A stretch of 25,565 bases of DNA from Bacillota bacterium (lineage in GTDB: Bacteria; Bacillota; Negativicutes; Sporomusales; Sporomusaceae). This document shows, piece by piece, positions 6,565-14,292 of this stretch. Positions within the stretch are counted from its first letter, which is position 1. Every line of letters begins with the position of its first letter. Location of the stretch: NCBI GenBank assembly GCA_023443285.1, contig JAEZVB010000004.1, forward strand, positions 1 to 25,565, given 5' to 3'. The notes below the pieces were generated by a model, which worked only from the letters and a program-made list of their open reading frames with translations, was not told the DNA's origin and searched no databases. The translations under genes and the position numbers were made by a program.

Positions 6565-7380
6565 ATGCAATTTTTGAAGAAGAAGCTATTATGTCAACAA
6601 CTTATTTGCCTGCTTATCGGACTTATACCTACTATGTTCGCTAACAACGCGTTGGCCCAGTATCTTAACGGTATACCTATATTATTATACCACCATGTAA
6701 CTGAGGAGAAAACGGAGCTACCCCATCTGACGGTGACACCGGCAGAATTTGAACGCCACATTGTTATGTTGAAAAACGCGGGCTTTGAGACTATTTCGCC
6801 GGAAAAATTCATTGCCTATATGCGGCGGCAACCTGTTGAACTGCCGGAGAAACCAATCCTTATTACGTTTGATGATGGGTATGAGGATAATTATACCGTG
6901 GCGTTTCCTATATTAAAACAACATGGGTTTAGTGCCGTAGTTTTTATGGTGGGTGTGAATATTGACAGGGAAAAGAGATTGTCAAGTAAGCAAATACAAG
7001 AGATGTCTGCTTACGGTATCACCTTTGGCGGCCATACACTGACTCACCGGGATTTGACAACTTTGTCAGACCGGGAATTACAGCATGAGGTTAGCGATAT
7101 CAGGGGAAAACTTAGTCAGCTTACCGCGAACGATATTGATTTATTTTCTTATCCTTATGGGTATTTTAATTTGAATACCTGGGAAAAGACGGAAGCAGCT
7201 GGCTACCAGGCCGCCTTTACCGTTTTGCCTGGTCTCAATACTCCGGAGCGGGACAATATTTATTTATTGCGGCGCATACCGATGTATAGTAACACCGATT
7301 TTGATGCATTGTTCGAACTGTTAGATGCCAATAAACCCAAAACAAAACTGCTGGAGTATACCCCGCAATACGGTGAATGA
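6565..7380 (+). CDS. Secreted polysaccharide deacetylase (NodB/CE4 family)
   Basis: This 271-residue protein has a basic N-terminus and hydrophobic signal peptide (residues 5-31, likely cut after ALA). The NodB domain shows the metal-binding set: TFDDGYEDN (Asp103, Asp104), GGHTLTH (His157, His161), and SYPYGY (195-200). The LLYHHV opening and LLRRIPM near the end are typical of extracellular CE4 enzymes that remove N-acetyl groups from peptidoglycan or exopolysaccharide amino sugars with a divalent metal. The ATG has GAGGG about 7 nt upstream. It is monocistronic; the T-box leader begins after it. Confidence 0.9.
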   Translation: MQFLKKKLLCQQLICLLIGLIPTMFANNALAQYLNGIPILLYHHVTEEKTELPHLTVTPAEFERHIVMLKNAGFETISPEKFIAYMRRQPVELPEKPILITFDDGYEDNYTVAFPILKQHGFSAVVFMVGVNIDREKRLSSKQIQEMSAYGITFGGHTLTHRDLTTLSDRELQHEVSDIRGKLSQLTANDIDLFSYPYGYFNLNTWEKTEAAGYQAAFTVLPGLNTPERDNIYLLRRIPMYSNTDFDALFELLDANKPKTKLLEYTPQYGE

Positions 7381-7465
7381 ACTGGTAATCCTAGGGACAG
7401 CTGTGGCGGATTAGCAGAAGTTTTTGTTTTGGCACAGGAATAAAAGTTACAGTTAAACATTATTC

Positions 7466-7494
7466 TTGACAATCGCATGATTTTTCTGTAATAT
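7466..7494 (+). promoter_or_regulatory. Strong sigma-A type promoter of ilvBN
   Basis: A perfect TTGACA (7466-7471), a 17-bp spacer and TAATAT (7489-7494) place the start near 7501, just before the T-box leader. Confidence 0.85.
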
Positions 7495-7500
7495 TACAAT

Positions 7501-7800
7501 AAATATAAATTGAACAAATGACGATGAACGGAAGAGTAGTTATATCATGATAGCCACAGAGAGCTGGGTATGGTGTGAGCCAGCGCTGTCAAATATAATG
7601 AAAATCATCCGCGAGTTGCGGGCTGAATTGTTAGTAGGCTGCGCCGGGTTCCCTTTGGGAAATTGCCGCCCGTTATTGCGGCGAGGTATCGAGTTCAATA
7701 CTCCGTACCTATGAGCTGCTATGGCAATTTGCTATAGAATTTGGGTGGTATCGCGGATTAACCTCCGTCCCTTTGAGTTAGGGACAGAGGTTTTTTATTT
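7501..7800 (+). ncRNA. T-box leader, probable isoleucine specifier
   Basis: This is a tRNA-sensing leader in front of ilvB. Recognisable parts in order: the GATGAACGGAAGAGTA start of stem I (about 7520-7537), AGAGAGC with GGTGTGAGCC (about 7558-7581) of the distal stem I loops, a specifier-loop region AATCATCCGCGAG (7603-7615), and the T-box proper GGGTGGTATCGCG (7743-7755), which pairs with uncharged tRNA NCCA ends. The best specifier is AUC at 7604-7606, which reads Ile and fits ilvBN; this assignment rests on position and the ATCC..GAG context, not on a folded model. Uncharged tRNA-Ile would favour the antiterminator over the terminator at 7761-7796. Confidence 0.9.
7761..7796 (+). terminator. 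T-box terminator
   Basis: An 11-bp stem (ACCTC-GTCCCT with AGGGAC-GAGGT, one mismatch) ends in TTTTTT at 7791. Its left arm overlaps the region needed for the antiterminator. Confidence 0.88.
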
Positions 7801-7835
7801 TTTTATTACCATAAACGTAGAAGGGGGAAGTTAGC

Positions 7836-9533
7836 TTGAAAATGTTGGGAGCGGAAGCGATTATTGAATGTCTGAAGGCCGAAGGGGTTGACTTAGTATT
7901 CGGCTATCCGGGAGGTTGTGTGTTAACCTTGTATGATGCTTTATTTAAGGCTGATTTTCCTCATATTTTAACCCGGCATGAGCAAGGAGCCGTTCATGCG
8001 GCCGATGGGTATGCACGGGCAACCGGCAAAACTGGAGTTTGCTTTGCGACTTCAGGGCCTGGTGCCACCAATCTGGTAACAGGTATCGCCACCGCCTACA
8101 TGGACTCGGTGCCGCTTGTTGCAATTACCGGTCAGGTCGGGGTCGGGGTAATTGGTAAAGATGCTTTTCAGGAAGCAGATGTCCGGGGGATTACAACACC
8201 TATTACCAAGCATAATTATCTGGTAAAAAAAGTGCAGGATATGCCGAGAATACTAAAAGAAGCTTTCTATATTGCCAGAACCGGGCGACCAGGGCCGGTG
8301 GTTGTCGATATTTCCCGTGACGTGTTTAACGCCACCATTGATTTTGAGTATCCGGAGACTATCAATCTGCGCGGTTATACGCCGCTTTATGAAGGTGATC
8401 CTGAGAATGTGGAATTGGCTATGCAGGCTATGCTGGAGGCTAAAACCCCAGTGATTTTTGTTGGTGGCGGGGTAGTACTTTCCGATACAGCAGAGGAGTT
8501 TCGCAAACTAGTTGAACTCACAGGATTTCCTGTATTTTCAAGTTTAATGGGGCTGGGTTGTATTCCGTCCGATTCGCCGCAACATCTGGGCATGGTTGGT
8601 ATGCATGGTACTTTTGCCGCCAATATGGCAACTACCGAGTGTGACTTATTGCTCGGAATTGGTGTCCGGTTTGATGATCGGGTAACTAGTGTTGTCAAAA
8701 ATTTTGCGCCCCAGGCCAAAATTGTGCATTTTGATATTGACCCTGCAGAAGTTAATAAAAATGTACGCGCTGATCTCAGGGTGGTTGGCGACCTGCGCTG
8801 GTCGCTGCCCCTACTAAATGAAAAAGCAGCTAACCGTAGCGCGGCTTCGTGGCGGCAAGGAATCGCCCCGTGGAATGAGTGCGTTGAGACTTGGAAGCGG
8901 CAGCAGCCACTGACCTATGACCAAGACTCAAAAAATGTTATGCCGCAAATGGTAATTGAGAAGGTAAGCCAACTTACTCAGGATAATACTGTTGTTGTAA
9001 CCGATGTTGGTCAACATCAGATGTGGACGGCGCAATACTACAATTTCCCACGCGAACGTTCCTTTATAACCTCAGGGGGCTTAGGAACAATGGGTTATGG
9101 TTTGCCGGCTGCTATGGGGGCGCAATTTGGCTTGCCTGATAAACAAGTCGTGTTATTTAGCGGTGATGGCAGTATTATGATGAATTGTCAGGAAATGGCC
9201 ACAGTGGCTGACAATAATCTGCCAGTGAAGATTTTCGTAATGAATAATGAAGTGTTAGGAATGGTACATCAGTGGCAGCGTATGTTTTATGGAGAGCGTT
9301 ATTCTCATTCGAAAATTAAGGGGAAAACAAATTTTGTCAAACTGGCTGAGGCTATGGGAATACCGGGTTTACGGGTAACCCAGCCTGAGGAGTTGGATGC
9401 TGTGCTTAAGCAGGCTTTAGAAATGGAAGGGCCGGTACTTGTTGAAATACTGGTGCCGCCTACTGAGGATGTATTGCCGATGGTGCCGCCGGGCGGCCGG
9501 CTGGATCAAATGCTGTTAGGGGAGATGAGCTGA
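7836..9533 (+). CDS. ilvB: Acetolactate synthase, large (catalytic) subunit
   Basis: This 565-residue ThDP/FAD-dependent enzyme makes 2-acetolactate or 2-aceto-2-hydroxybutyrate in branched-chain amino acid synthesis. Visible features: GYPGG near residue 23, the catalytic glutamate Glu49 in HEQGAVHAADGYARATGK, FATSGPGATNLVTG, the FAD-linked middle domain, and the ThDP motif GDGS (443-446) followed by NN about 25 residues on. The start is TTG at 7836 with AGGGGGAA 6 nt upstream; ATG at 7842 is a less well spaced alternative. It overlaps ilvN by 1 nt in TGATG, indicating translational coupling, and is controlled by the upstream T-box. Length is normal for the family. Confidence 0.96.
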   Translation: MKMLGAEAIIECLKAEGVDLVFGYPGGCVLTLYDALFKADFPHILTRHEQGAVHAADGYARATGKTGVCFATSGPGATNLVTGIATAYMDSVPLVAITGQVGVGVIGKDAFQEADVRGITTPITKHNYLVKKVQDMPRILKEAFYIARTGRPGPVVVDISRDVFNATIDFEYPETINLRGYTPLYEGDPENVELAMQAMLEAKTPVIFVGGGVVLSDTAEEFRKLVELTGFPVFSSLMGLGCIPSDSPQHLGMVGMHGTFAANMATTECDLLLGIGVRFDDRVTSVVKNFAPQAKIVHFDIDPAEVNKNVRADLRVVGDLRWSLPLLNEKAANRSAASWRQGIAPWNECVETWKRQQPLTYDQDSKNVMPQMVIEKVSQLTQDNTVVVTDVGQHQMWTAQYYNFPRERSFITSGGLGTMGYGLPAAMGAQFGLPDKQVVLFSGDGSIMMNCQEMATVADNNLPVKIFVMNNEVLGMVHQWQRMFYGERYSHSKIKGKTNFVKLAEAMGIPGLRVTQPEELDAVLKQALEMEGPVLVEILVPPTEDVLPMVPPGGRLDQMLLGEMS

Positions 9534-10030
9534 TGAAATATACATTGGCAGTGTTGGTAGAAAACCGGCCGGGGGTATTAACGCACATCTCCGGACTTAT
9601 CAGCCGGCGGGCGTTTAACATTGAGAGTATTGCCGCCGGTTATACGGAAGAGGCGGACACTACCCGGATTACGGTAAGTGTTGAGGCTGATAATGAGGTA
9701 GAATTGGAGCAGGTTGTTAATCAACTTTCCAAACTGGTCGATGTTATTAAAATCGTAAATCTTACCCATGTTGAGTCCATTGAACGAGAGTTGGCGCTGA
9801 TTAAGGTAAAAGCCAGTAAAACCAACCGTTCGGATTTAGTGAATGTTGTGGAAATCTTTCGCGCCAAAATTATTGATGTTAACCGGGAAACCGTGGCGAT
9901 TGAGCTAACAGGTGAAGAAAGTAAAATTGATGCCTTTTGCGAGGTGTTATTAGATTTCGGAATTATCGAGATCGTCAGGACAGGGAAAATCGCATTGGCA
10001 CGCGGGCCGATCCCTGCCAAAGATATGTAA
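9533..10030 (+). CDS. ilvN: Acetolactate synthase, small regulatory subunit
   Basis: This 165-residue regulatory subunit binds valine and stimulates and feedback-regulates IlvB. The N-terminal ACT domain (about 3-75) contains VENRPGVLTHISGLISRR and FNIESIAAG; the C-terminal domain carries VNVVEIFRAKIIDV and a RTGKIALARG ending typical of IlvN. The ATG overlaps the ilvB stop codon. No obvious terminator follows; the 183 bp to the next gene hold no recognisable structure. Confidence 0.95.
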   Translation: MKYTLAVLVENRPGVLTHISGLISRRAFNIESIAAGYTEEADTTRITVSVEADNEVELEQVVNQLSKLVDVIKIVNLTHVESIERELALIKVKASKTNRSDLVNVVEIFRAKIIDVNRETVAIELTGEESKIDAFCEVLLDFGIIEIVRTGKIALARGPIPAKDM

Positions 10031-10213
10031 AGCAGGGAACATATTAATCGGCAATTTTGACTCAGGGATAATCGGGTTAAATATTATATTACCAATAATT
10101 TACAATTAAAGGGATTTTTGATCTGCGTGTAGAAGTACTGAGTGAATATATCACATAACCCAAAATGGTGAGCTGCTACCCTGTCAGCTATTAATTGGTA
10201 AAGGTGAGAGTGC

Positions 10214-10822
10214 GTGCGCAAGGATCAACAACTATCTATCGTAAATACTGTCAATATGGAAGCGATTGAAGAATTTTGCCAGCAGATATATTATTGTGAT
10301 CCCTACACGTCGATGCATGCCGAACATGTGGCCGAACTTATGGCCGGTTTGGCGGCAGAGATGGATATGTCTTCTGATGAAATCAGTCTTGCTTTCATTG
10401 TTGGCCTAATTCATGATGTTGGCAAAATAAAAACACCGAGTGATATTCTTACTAAGCCTAGCAAGCTTACAACTGAAGAATTCAAAATCATGAAAAACCA
10501 TGCTCAGCAGGGGGCAGAAATTATTGCCGGCATTGCAGGCGCAAAAGCTGTTGTCCCCAGTATGTTGCATCATCATGAAAGATATGATGGCAAAGGGTAT
10601 CCGGATGGTCTTGCCGGGAATAATATACCGCTATTAAGCAGAATGCTGGCGATATGCGATTCTTTTGATGCAATGACTACAGGTCGGTGCTACCGGACTC
10701 CTGTTGATCTGAGAACGAGTATTGAGGAGGTTAAGATGTGCGCCGGGACGCAGTTTGATCCCGCTATTTGCCAGTCATTTGTTGCCTTCTTAAAATCCCG
10801 GTTTGGTTTTGATTTGGAATAA
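10214..10822 (+). CDS. Stand-alone HD-GYP domain phosphodiesterase
   Basis: This 202-residue protein is a nearly bare HD-GYP domain, the family that hydrolyses cyclic-di-GMP (some members other cyclic dinucleotides). All ligands are present: His35, HD at 67-68 in LIHDVGK, His96, HHHE at 119-122, and GYP at 128-130 inside ERYDGKGYPDGL, then RMLAICDSFDAMTT. There is no sensory domain, only about 30 residues ahead, so it is either constitutive or controlled through a partner. Start is GTG at 10214 with AAAGGTGAGAG upstream. It is followed by a strong terminator and, on a separate transcript, by chemotaxis-type genes. Confidence 0.93.
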   Translation: MRKDQQLSIVNTVNMEAIEEFCQQIYYCDPYTSMHAEHVAELMAGLAAEMDMSSDEISLAFIVGLIHDVGKIKTPSDILTKPSKLTTEEFKIMKNHAQQGAEIIAGIAGAKAVVPSMLHHHERYDGKGYPDGLAGNNIPLLSRMLAICDSFDAMTTGRCYRTPVDLRTSIEEVKMCAGTQFDPAICQSFVAFLKSRFGFDLE

Positions 10823-10892
10823 TTTATTTGGCATAAGTATTGTGTAGTTTGAAGCAGTCCAGGCTATTTATTAGCATATAGGTAATGACTAG

Positions 10893-10955
10893 ACTCCAGG
10901 GAGCTATTTCGACAAATAAGAAAAAAATGTCGAAATAGCTCCCTGGAGTTGTTTT
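10893..10955 (+). terminator. Very long perfect-stem terminator
   Basis: A 22-bp perfect stem (10893-10914 with 10928-10949, core CAGGGAGCTATTTCGACA) with a 13-nt A-rich loop is followed by TGTTTTCC. It separates the HD-GYP gene from the REC-CheX gene. Confidence 0.75.
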
Positions 10956-10973
10956 CCTTGCCAGTTTACGATA

Positions 10974-10997
10974 TTATTTAATTATATAATTAAATAA
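10974..10997. repeat. 24-bp AT-only perfect palindrome
   Basis: TTATTTAATTAT is followed immediately by its reverse complement. It lies 60 bp before the REC-CheX start, within the promoter region, so it could be an operator; low complexity means chance is not excluded. Confidence 0.5.
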
Positions 10998-11057
10998 ATT
11001 TTTTGGAAAATTCGTGTGGCTGGTCATGTAAATTAAAATACGAAAGTAGGGTTGAAT

Positions 11058-11915
11058 TTGAGTGTTCGAATTATGGTTGTTGATGATTCATCCTTTTCCC
11101 GTGTGATTTTAGCTGATAGTTTGCAACAAGAAGGCTATGAGGTTGTTGGGGAGGCTGAGTCCCTGGAGTCTTTGGTTGAAACGTATGATCAGTGCAAGCC
11201 TGATATTGTGACTATGGATATAGCTATGCCGGGGGCGGACGGTTTTGAATGCAGCAGAGTGCTGCTGGCCCATGATCCAACGGCCAAAATTATCTTAATT
11301 AGTTCCATGAAGGATGAGGAAACGGAAGCCGAAGCCAAGCGCACCGGCGTAGTTGGCTATTTACAGAAACCTACGGAGCCTGAGCTGTTGCGCCGGGTTA
11401 TTGAAGGTGTTATGTCGCCGGACTCTTTGTTCAGTCAACTTGAAGATTTAAGTATTGGTATTTTCCAGGAAGCGTTGGCACAGTGCATAACCAGAATGAC
11501 GAAAACAATAGCTGCTTTCTCAGAGAGTAACTGCGCGGATAGAAAAATTTCCCAGGGAATAACAATTGTAATTGGCATAATTGGTCGTTATTCAGGTTCG
11601 CTAATCATGGATTTGTCCCAGGAGACGGCAGAGAAAATGGCGGAAGTCATCTTACGTCGCCCAGCGAAAGGACAGGAAGAGGTCGTGGCAATGGGGGCGG
11701 AATTTGCTAATATTGTTGGTGGCGTAGCTTGCTCTATGCTAAACAAAAAAGAACAGGCATATGGCCTTCGAGTATCGCCGCCAAGTGTGTTTTACGGGGT
11801 GCAGACAGAAGTTGCCAGTCCTAGTGTCCGGTTGCATGGTGTTTATGCAGACAGTGATTTTGGACGGATATATCTTGGTATTGGCTTTAAGAAAGGGAGA
11901 GTATTATGGATGTAA
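11058..11915 (+). CDS. Response-regulator receiver fused to CheX-like phosphatase domain
   Basis: The receiver domain (1-120) has Asp9/Asp10, phospho-acceptor Asp54 (VTMDIAMPG), Ser82-Ser83 and Lys104 (LQKP). The second half (about 130-285) matches the CheC/CheX/CspZ fold, with the dephosphorylation motif E-x2-N as Glu215 and Asn218 in GAEFANIVGG. CheX and CheC remove phosphate from CheY, so this protein joins a CheY-like receiver to a phosphatase-type domain in one chain. I prefer TTG at 11058 because AGTAGGG ends 6 nt before it; TTG at 11052 is too close, and GTG at 11062 is out of frame. The stop overlaps the next gene by 10 nt. Confidence 0.88.
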   Translation: MSVRIMVVDDSSFSRVILADSLQQEGYEVVGEAESLESLVETYDQCKPDIVTMDIAMPGADGFECSRVLLAHDPTAKIILISSMKDEETEAEAKRTGVVGYLQKPTEPELLRRVIEGVMSPDSLFSQLEDLSIGIFQEALAQCITRMTKTIAAFSESNCADRKISQGITIVIGIIGRYSGSLIMDLSQETAEKMAEVILRRPAKGQEEVVAMGAEFANIVGGVACSMLNKKEQAYGLRVSPPSVFYGVQTEVASPSVRLHGVYADSDFGRIYLGIGFKKGRVLWM

Positions 11916-12373
11916 ACATAATTAATCCTGTACTAGAGGCCTTTGTTACTATTCTCCCGCAGATTGGGTTTCAGCAGGTTGAGAAAAAAGGCCTTTCCTT
12001 GGAAGACGCCACATTGCATTATCAGGGAATACTAGTTAATATCGGTGTGCTTGGACCTATGCAAGGTGCGATACTTATTGGCATGGATATGGATTCGGCT
12101 AAACGCTTTGCCTCGAAAATGATGATGGGTATGGAGGTTGCCGAATTAGACAGCATGGCGCAAAGTGCCATTTCAGAAATGGCAAACATGGTGTGCGCCA
12201 ATGCGTGTACCAGTTTTGTTAAGATGGGTATCAATGATCTGGATATATCCCCGCCGACGCTGCTCATAGGTAATGACGGACAGGTACGATTGGCAGTACC
12301 AAACACGATCGTAGTGGATCTAGCTGTAGATGAAATTAGAGTAAAGGTTTATGTTGGCTTGATGCGTAAATAG
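11906..12373 (+). CDS. CheX-like chemotaxis phosphatase
   Basis: This 155-residue CheX-like protein has the E-x2-N catalytic motif at Glu91 and Asn94 (SEMANMVCANA) and the alternating strand pattern of the CheC/CheX fold. CheX is expected to dephosphorylate phospho-CheY. Start ATG 11906 lies inside the end of the REC-CheX gene, with AAAGGGAGA upstream, so the two are translationally coupled and likely work together. The domain is related to the C-terminal half of its neighbour. The gap to the next gene is 40 bp, so the YitT-family gene may share the transcript. Confidence 0.88.
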   Translation: MDVNIINPVLEAFVTILPQIGFQQVEKKGLSLEDATLHYQGILVNIGVLGPMQGAILIGMDMDSAKRFASKMMMGMEVAELDSMAQSAISEMANMVCANACTSFVKMGINDLDISPPTLLIGNDGQVRLAVPNTIVVDLAVDEIRVKVYVGLMRK

Positions 12374-12413
12374 TGCTGATTAAAAGAGCAATTGGAGCCC
12401 AAGAGGAGGATTA

Positions 12414-13271
12414 ATGACGAAGAAAACTTCAAATTTGCGTATTCTGCAAAAGTATATTTTGCTGTTTATAGGCTCAATTATCGCTGCAGTGGGGCTGGAG
12501 ATTTTTTTAGTCCCTAACAATATTATTGATGGTGGCATCGTAGGTATTTCTATTATGGTAAGCCATATAACCGGGTTGCCTTTAAGCTTATTTTTGGTAG
12601 TGCTTAATATACCATTTCTATACCTTGGCTATGCCCAAATTGGTAAAACGTTTGCGATATCGACGCTCTTTTCAATTGTATCGTTATCGTATTGGGTTTC
12701 GGTTTTTCATCCTATACCTGGACTTACCAATGATTTATTTTTAGCTGCTATATTTGGGGGCATTATCGTTGGTGTTGGTGTAGGACTGATTATCCGGTAT
12801 GGCGGTTCTCTTGACGGGACAGAGATCGTTGCCATTTTAATGGATAAGCGTACTAGTTTCTCAGTGGGCGAAATCATCATGTTTTTCAATTTATTTATTC
12901 TTACCAGTGCCGGATTGGTATTTACCTGGGACAAAGCTATGTATTCCCTGGTAGCTTACTTTGTAGCCTTTAAGGTTATAGACGTCGTAATTGAAGGTCT
13001 AGATGAATCTAAGGCAGTCCTGATTGTATCAGATAAACCTGATGAAATAACCGAGACCCTCATGGCGCGCTTAGGCCGGGGTGTTACCATCCTGCATGGT
13101 GAAGGTGGTTACACCAAAGAACGCAAAGATGTACTGTATTGCGTTATTACGCGGCTGGAGATGGCGAAATTAAAGTCTATTGTTGACGAAATTGATGAAG
13201 GAGCCTTTGTTACCTTTAATGACGTTCATGAGGTAATGGGTGGCAGATTTAAGAAAAAGGCAATCCACTAA
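12414..13271 (+). CDS. YitT family membrane protein (DUF161/DUF2179)
   Basis: This 285-residue protein has about five or six transmembrane helices (residues 10-180), with GGIVGISIM, the conserved FAISTLF region and GGSLDGTEIVA, then a cytoplasmic C-terminal DUF2179 domain (about 205-280) with LGRGVTILHGEGGYT and KERKDVLYCVI. These match the YitT family, whose role is unknown; transport or regulation of ion/metabolite flux has been suggested. Start has AGAGGAGG at good spacing. It may be cotranscribed with the CheX gene 40 bp upstream, but the functions do not obviously connect. A bidirectional terminator follows. Confidence 0.93.
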   Translation: MTKKTSNLRILQKYILLFIGSIIAAVGLEIFLVPNNIIDGGIVGISIMVSHITGLPLSLFLVVLNIPFLYLGYAQIGKTFAISTLFSIVSLSYWVSVFHPIPGLTNDLFLAAIFGGIIVGVGVGLIIRYGGSLDGTEIVAILMDKRTSFSVGEIIMFFNLFILTSAGLVFTWDKAMYSLVAYFVAFKVIDVVIEGLDESKAVLIVSDKPDEITETLMARLGRGVTILHGEGGYTKERKDVLYCVITRLEMAKLKSIVDEIDEGAFVTFNDVHEVMGGRFKKKAIH

Positions 13272-13295
13272 TAATTCAGTTGTTGTTGTGAAAAT

Positions 13296-13337
13296 AAAGA
13301 TCAGTACCTTATTTGCAGGTACTGATCTTTGTTTTTT
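13296..13337. terminator. Bidirectional terminator
   Basis: A 14-bp stem (13296-13309 with 13317-13330, core GATCAGTACCT) is followed by TGTTTTTTT on the plus strand, and by ATTTTCAC on the minus strand. It serves the YitT gene and the convergent exonuclease gene. Confidence 0.88.
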
Positions 13338-13338
13338 T

Positions 13339-14091
13339 CTAAAGTAGTTCGAGGCCGACAGGGCAATGGTCGCTACCCATAATATCGGCATAGATACTGG
13401 CTGCTTTGATCGCAGGGCGTAAGCGGCTAGATACTAAGAAATAGTCGATGCGCCAACCGATATTGCGCGCTCTGGCATTCATCATATAAGACCACCAGGT
13501 GTAAGCATCCTGTGTATCCGGGTATAAAGCGCGAAAGGTATCAGTAAAGCCGGTCTGGAGGAGTAATGTCAATTTATTGCGCTCTTCATCAGTAAAACCG
13601 GCGTTTTTGCGGTTGGACTTAGGATTTTTAATATCGATTTCCTGGTGAGCAACATTGAGGTCGCCGCAAACAATTAAGGCTTTGTTTTTGTCAAGCTGAG
13701 TAAGGTAAGAACAAAAATCCTCTTCCCACTGCATGCGGTAGTCAAGCCGGGCAAGTTCACGCTGGGAATTAGGAGTGTAGACATTGATTAGATAAAAATC
13801 GGCAAACTCCAAAGTGATTATCCGGCCTTCCTGGTCGTGGGCGGCGATATTCATACCGTAGGTGATAGATAACGGTTGGAGCCGCGTAAAAACAGCAGTG
13901 CCCGAGTAGCCTTTTTTTATGGCGCTGTTCCAGTATTGATGATAACCTGGCAGAACCAAATCAGACTGCTCCTGCTGCATCTTGGTTTCTTGCACGCAGA
14001 AGATATCTGCATTAACATCAGTAAAAAAATCGATAAAGCCTTTCGTGAGACAAGCTCGTAGGCCATTCACATTCCAAGAGATTAGCTTCAT
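13339..14091 (-). CDS. xth: Exodeoxyribonuclease III / AP endonuclease
   Basis: This 250-residue member of the ExoIII-type endonuclease/exonuclease/phosphatase superfamily cuts abasic sites and trims 3' ends in base-excision repair. The active-site set is complete: MKLISWNVNGLRA (Asn7), Glu35 in VQETKMQ, NVYTPNSQ (Tyr105), GDLNVAH (Asp144, Asn146), DAYTWWSY and GSDHCPV (Asp241, His242). I chose the Met at 14091 over an in-frame Met seven codons earlier, because AGAGG precedes it and the fold starts immediately. Family-typical length. Confidence 0.95.
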   Translation of the reverse strand: MKLISWNVNGLRACLTKGFIDFFTDVNADIFCVQETKMQQEQSDLVLPGYHQYWNSAIKKGYSGTAVFTRLQPLSITYGMNIAAHDQEGRIITLEFADFYLINVYTPNSQRELARLDYRMQWEEDFCSYLTQLDKNKALIVCGDLNVAHQEIDIKNPKSNRKNAGFTDEERNKLTLLLQTGFTDTFRALYPDTQDAYTWWSYMMNARARNIGWRIDYFLVSSRLRPAIKAASIYADIMGSDHCPVGLELL

Positions 14092-14220
14092 GATAGTCCT
14101 CTTTCTTTGCAATATGATTCGGGATGTATATTCCCCGCTAGTTTGCTATTATCCTGCTTAGCAACTACAAATCGGTGAACGTTAAGCCTGATGAGTATGG
14201 GGGACGTATTAAAAATTAAA

Positions 14221-14249
14221 TTGACTTTGGTATAATTTTACTGTAAACT
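14221..14249 (+). promoter_or_regulatory. Candidate promoter of FliD-like gene
   Basis: TTGACT (14221-14226), a 17-bp spacer and TAAACT (14244-14249). A TATAAT at 14231 gives a second possible -10 with no good -35. No sigma-28 signature (TAAA-GCCGATAA) is seen. Confidence 0.4.
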
Positions 14250-14292
14250 GAAATTGAGGAATTATGCGAATATTCTGGGATGAGGTGATAAT

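Noticed and set aside
5404..6570. 60-codon N-terminal extension of the Gfo/Idh/MocA protein
   Set aside because: The extension precedes the Rossmann motif, lacks a good ribosome binding site at its start and would overlap the divergent deacetylase gene.
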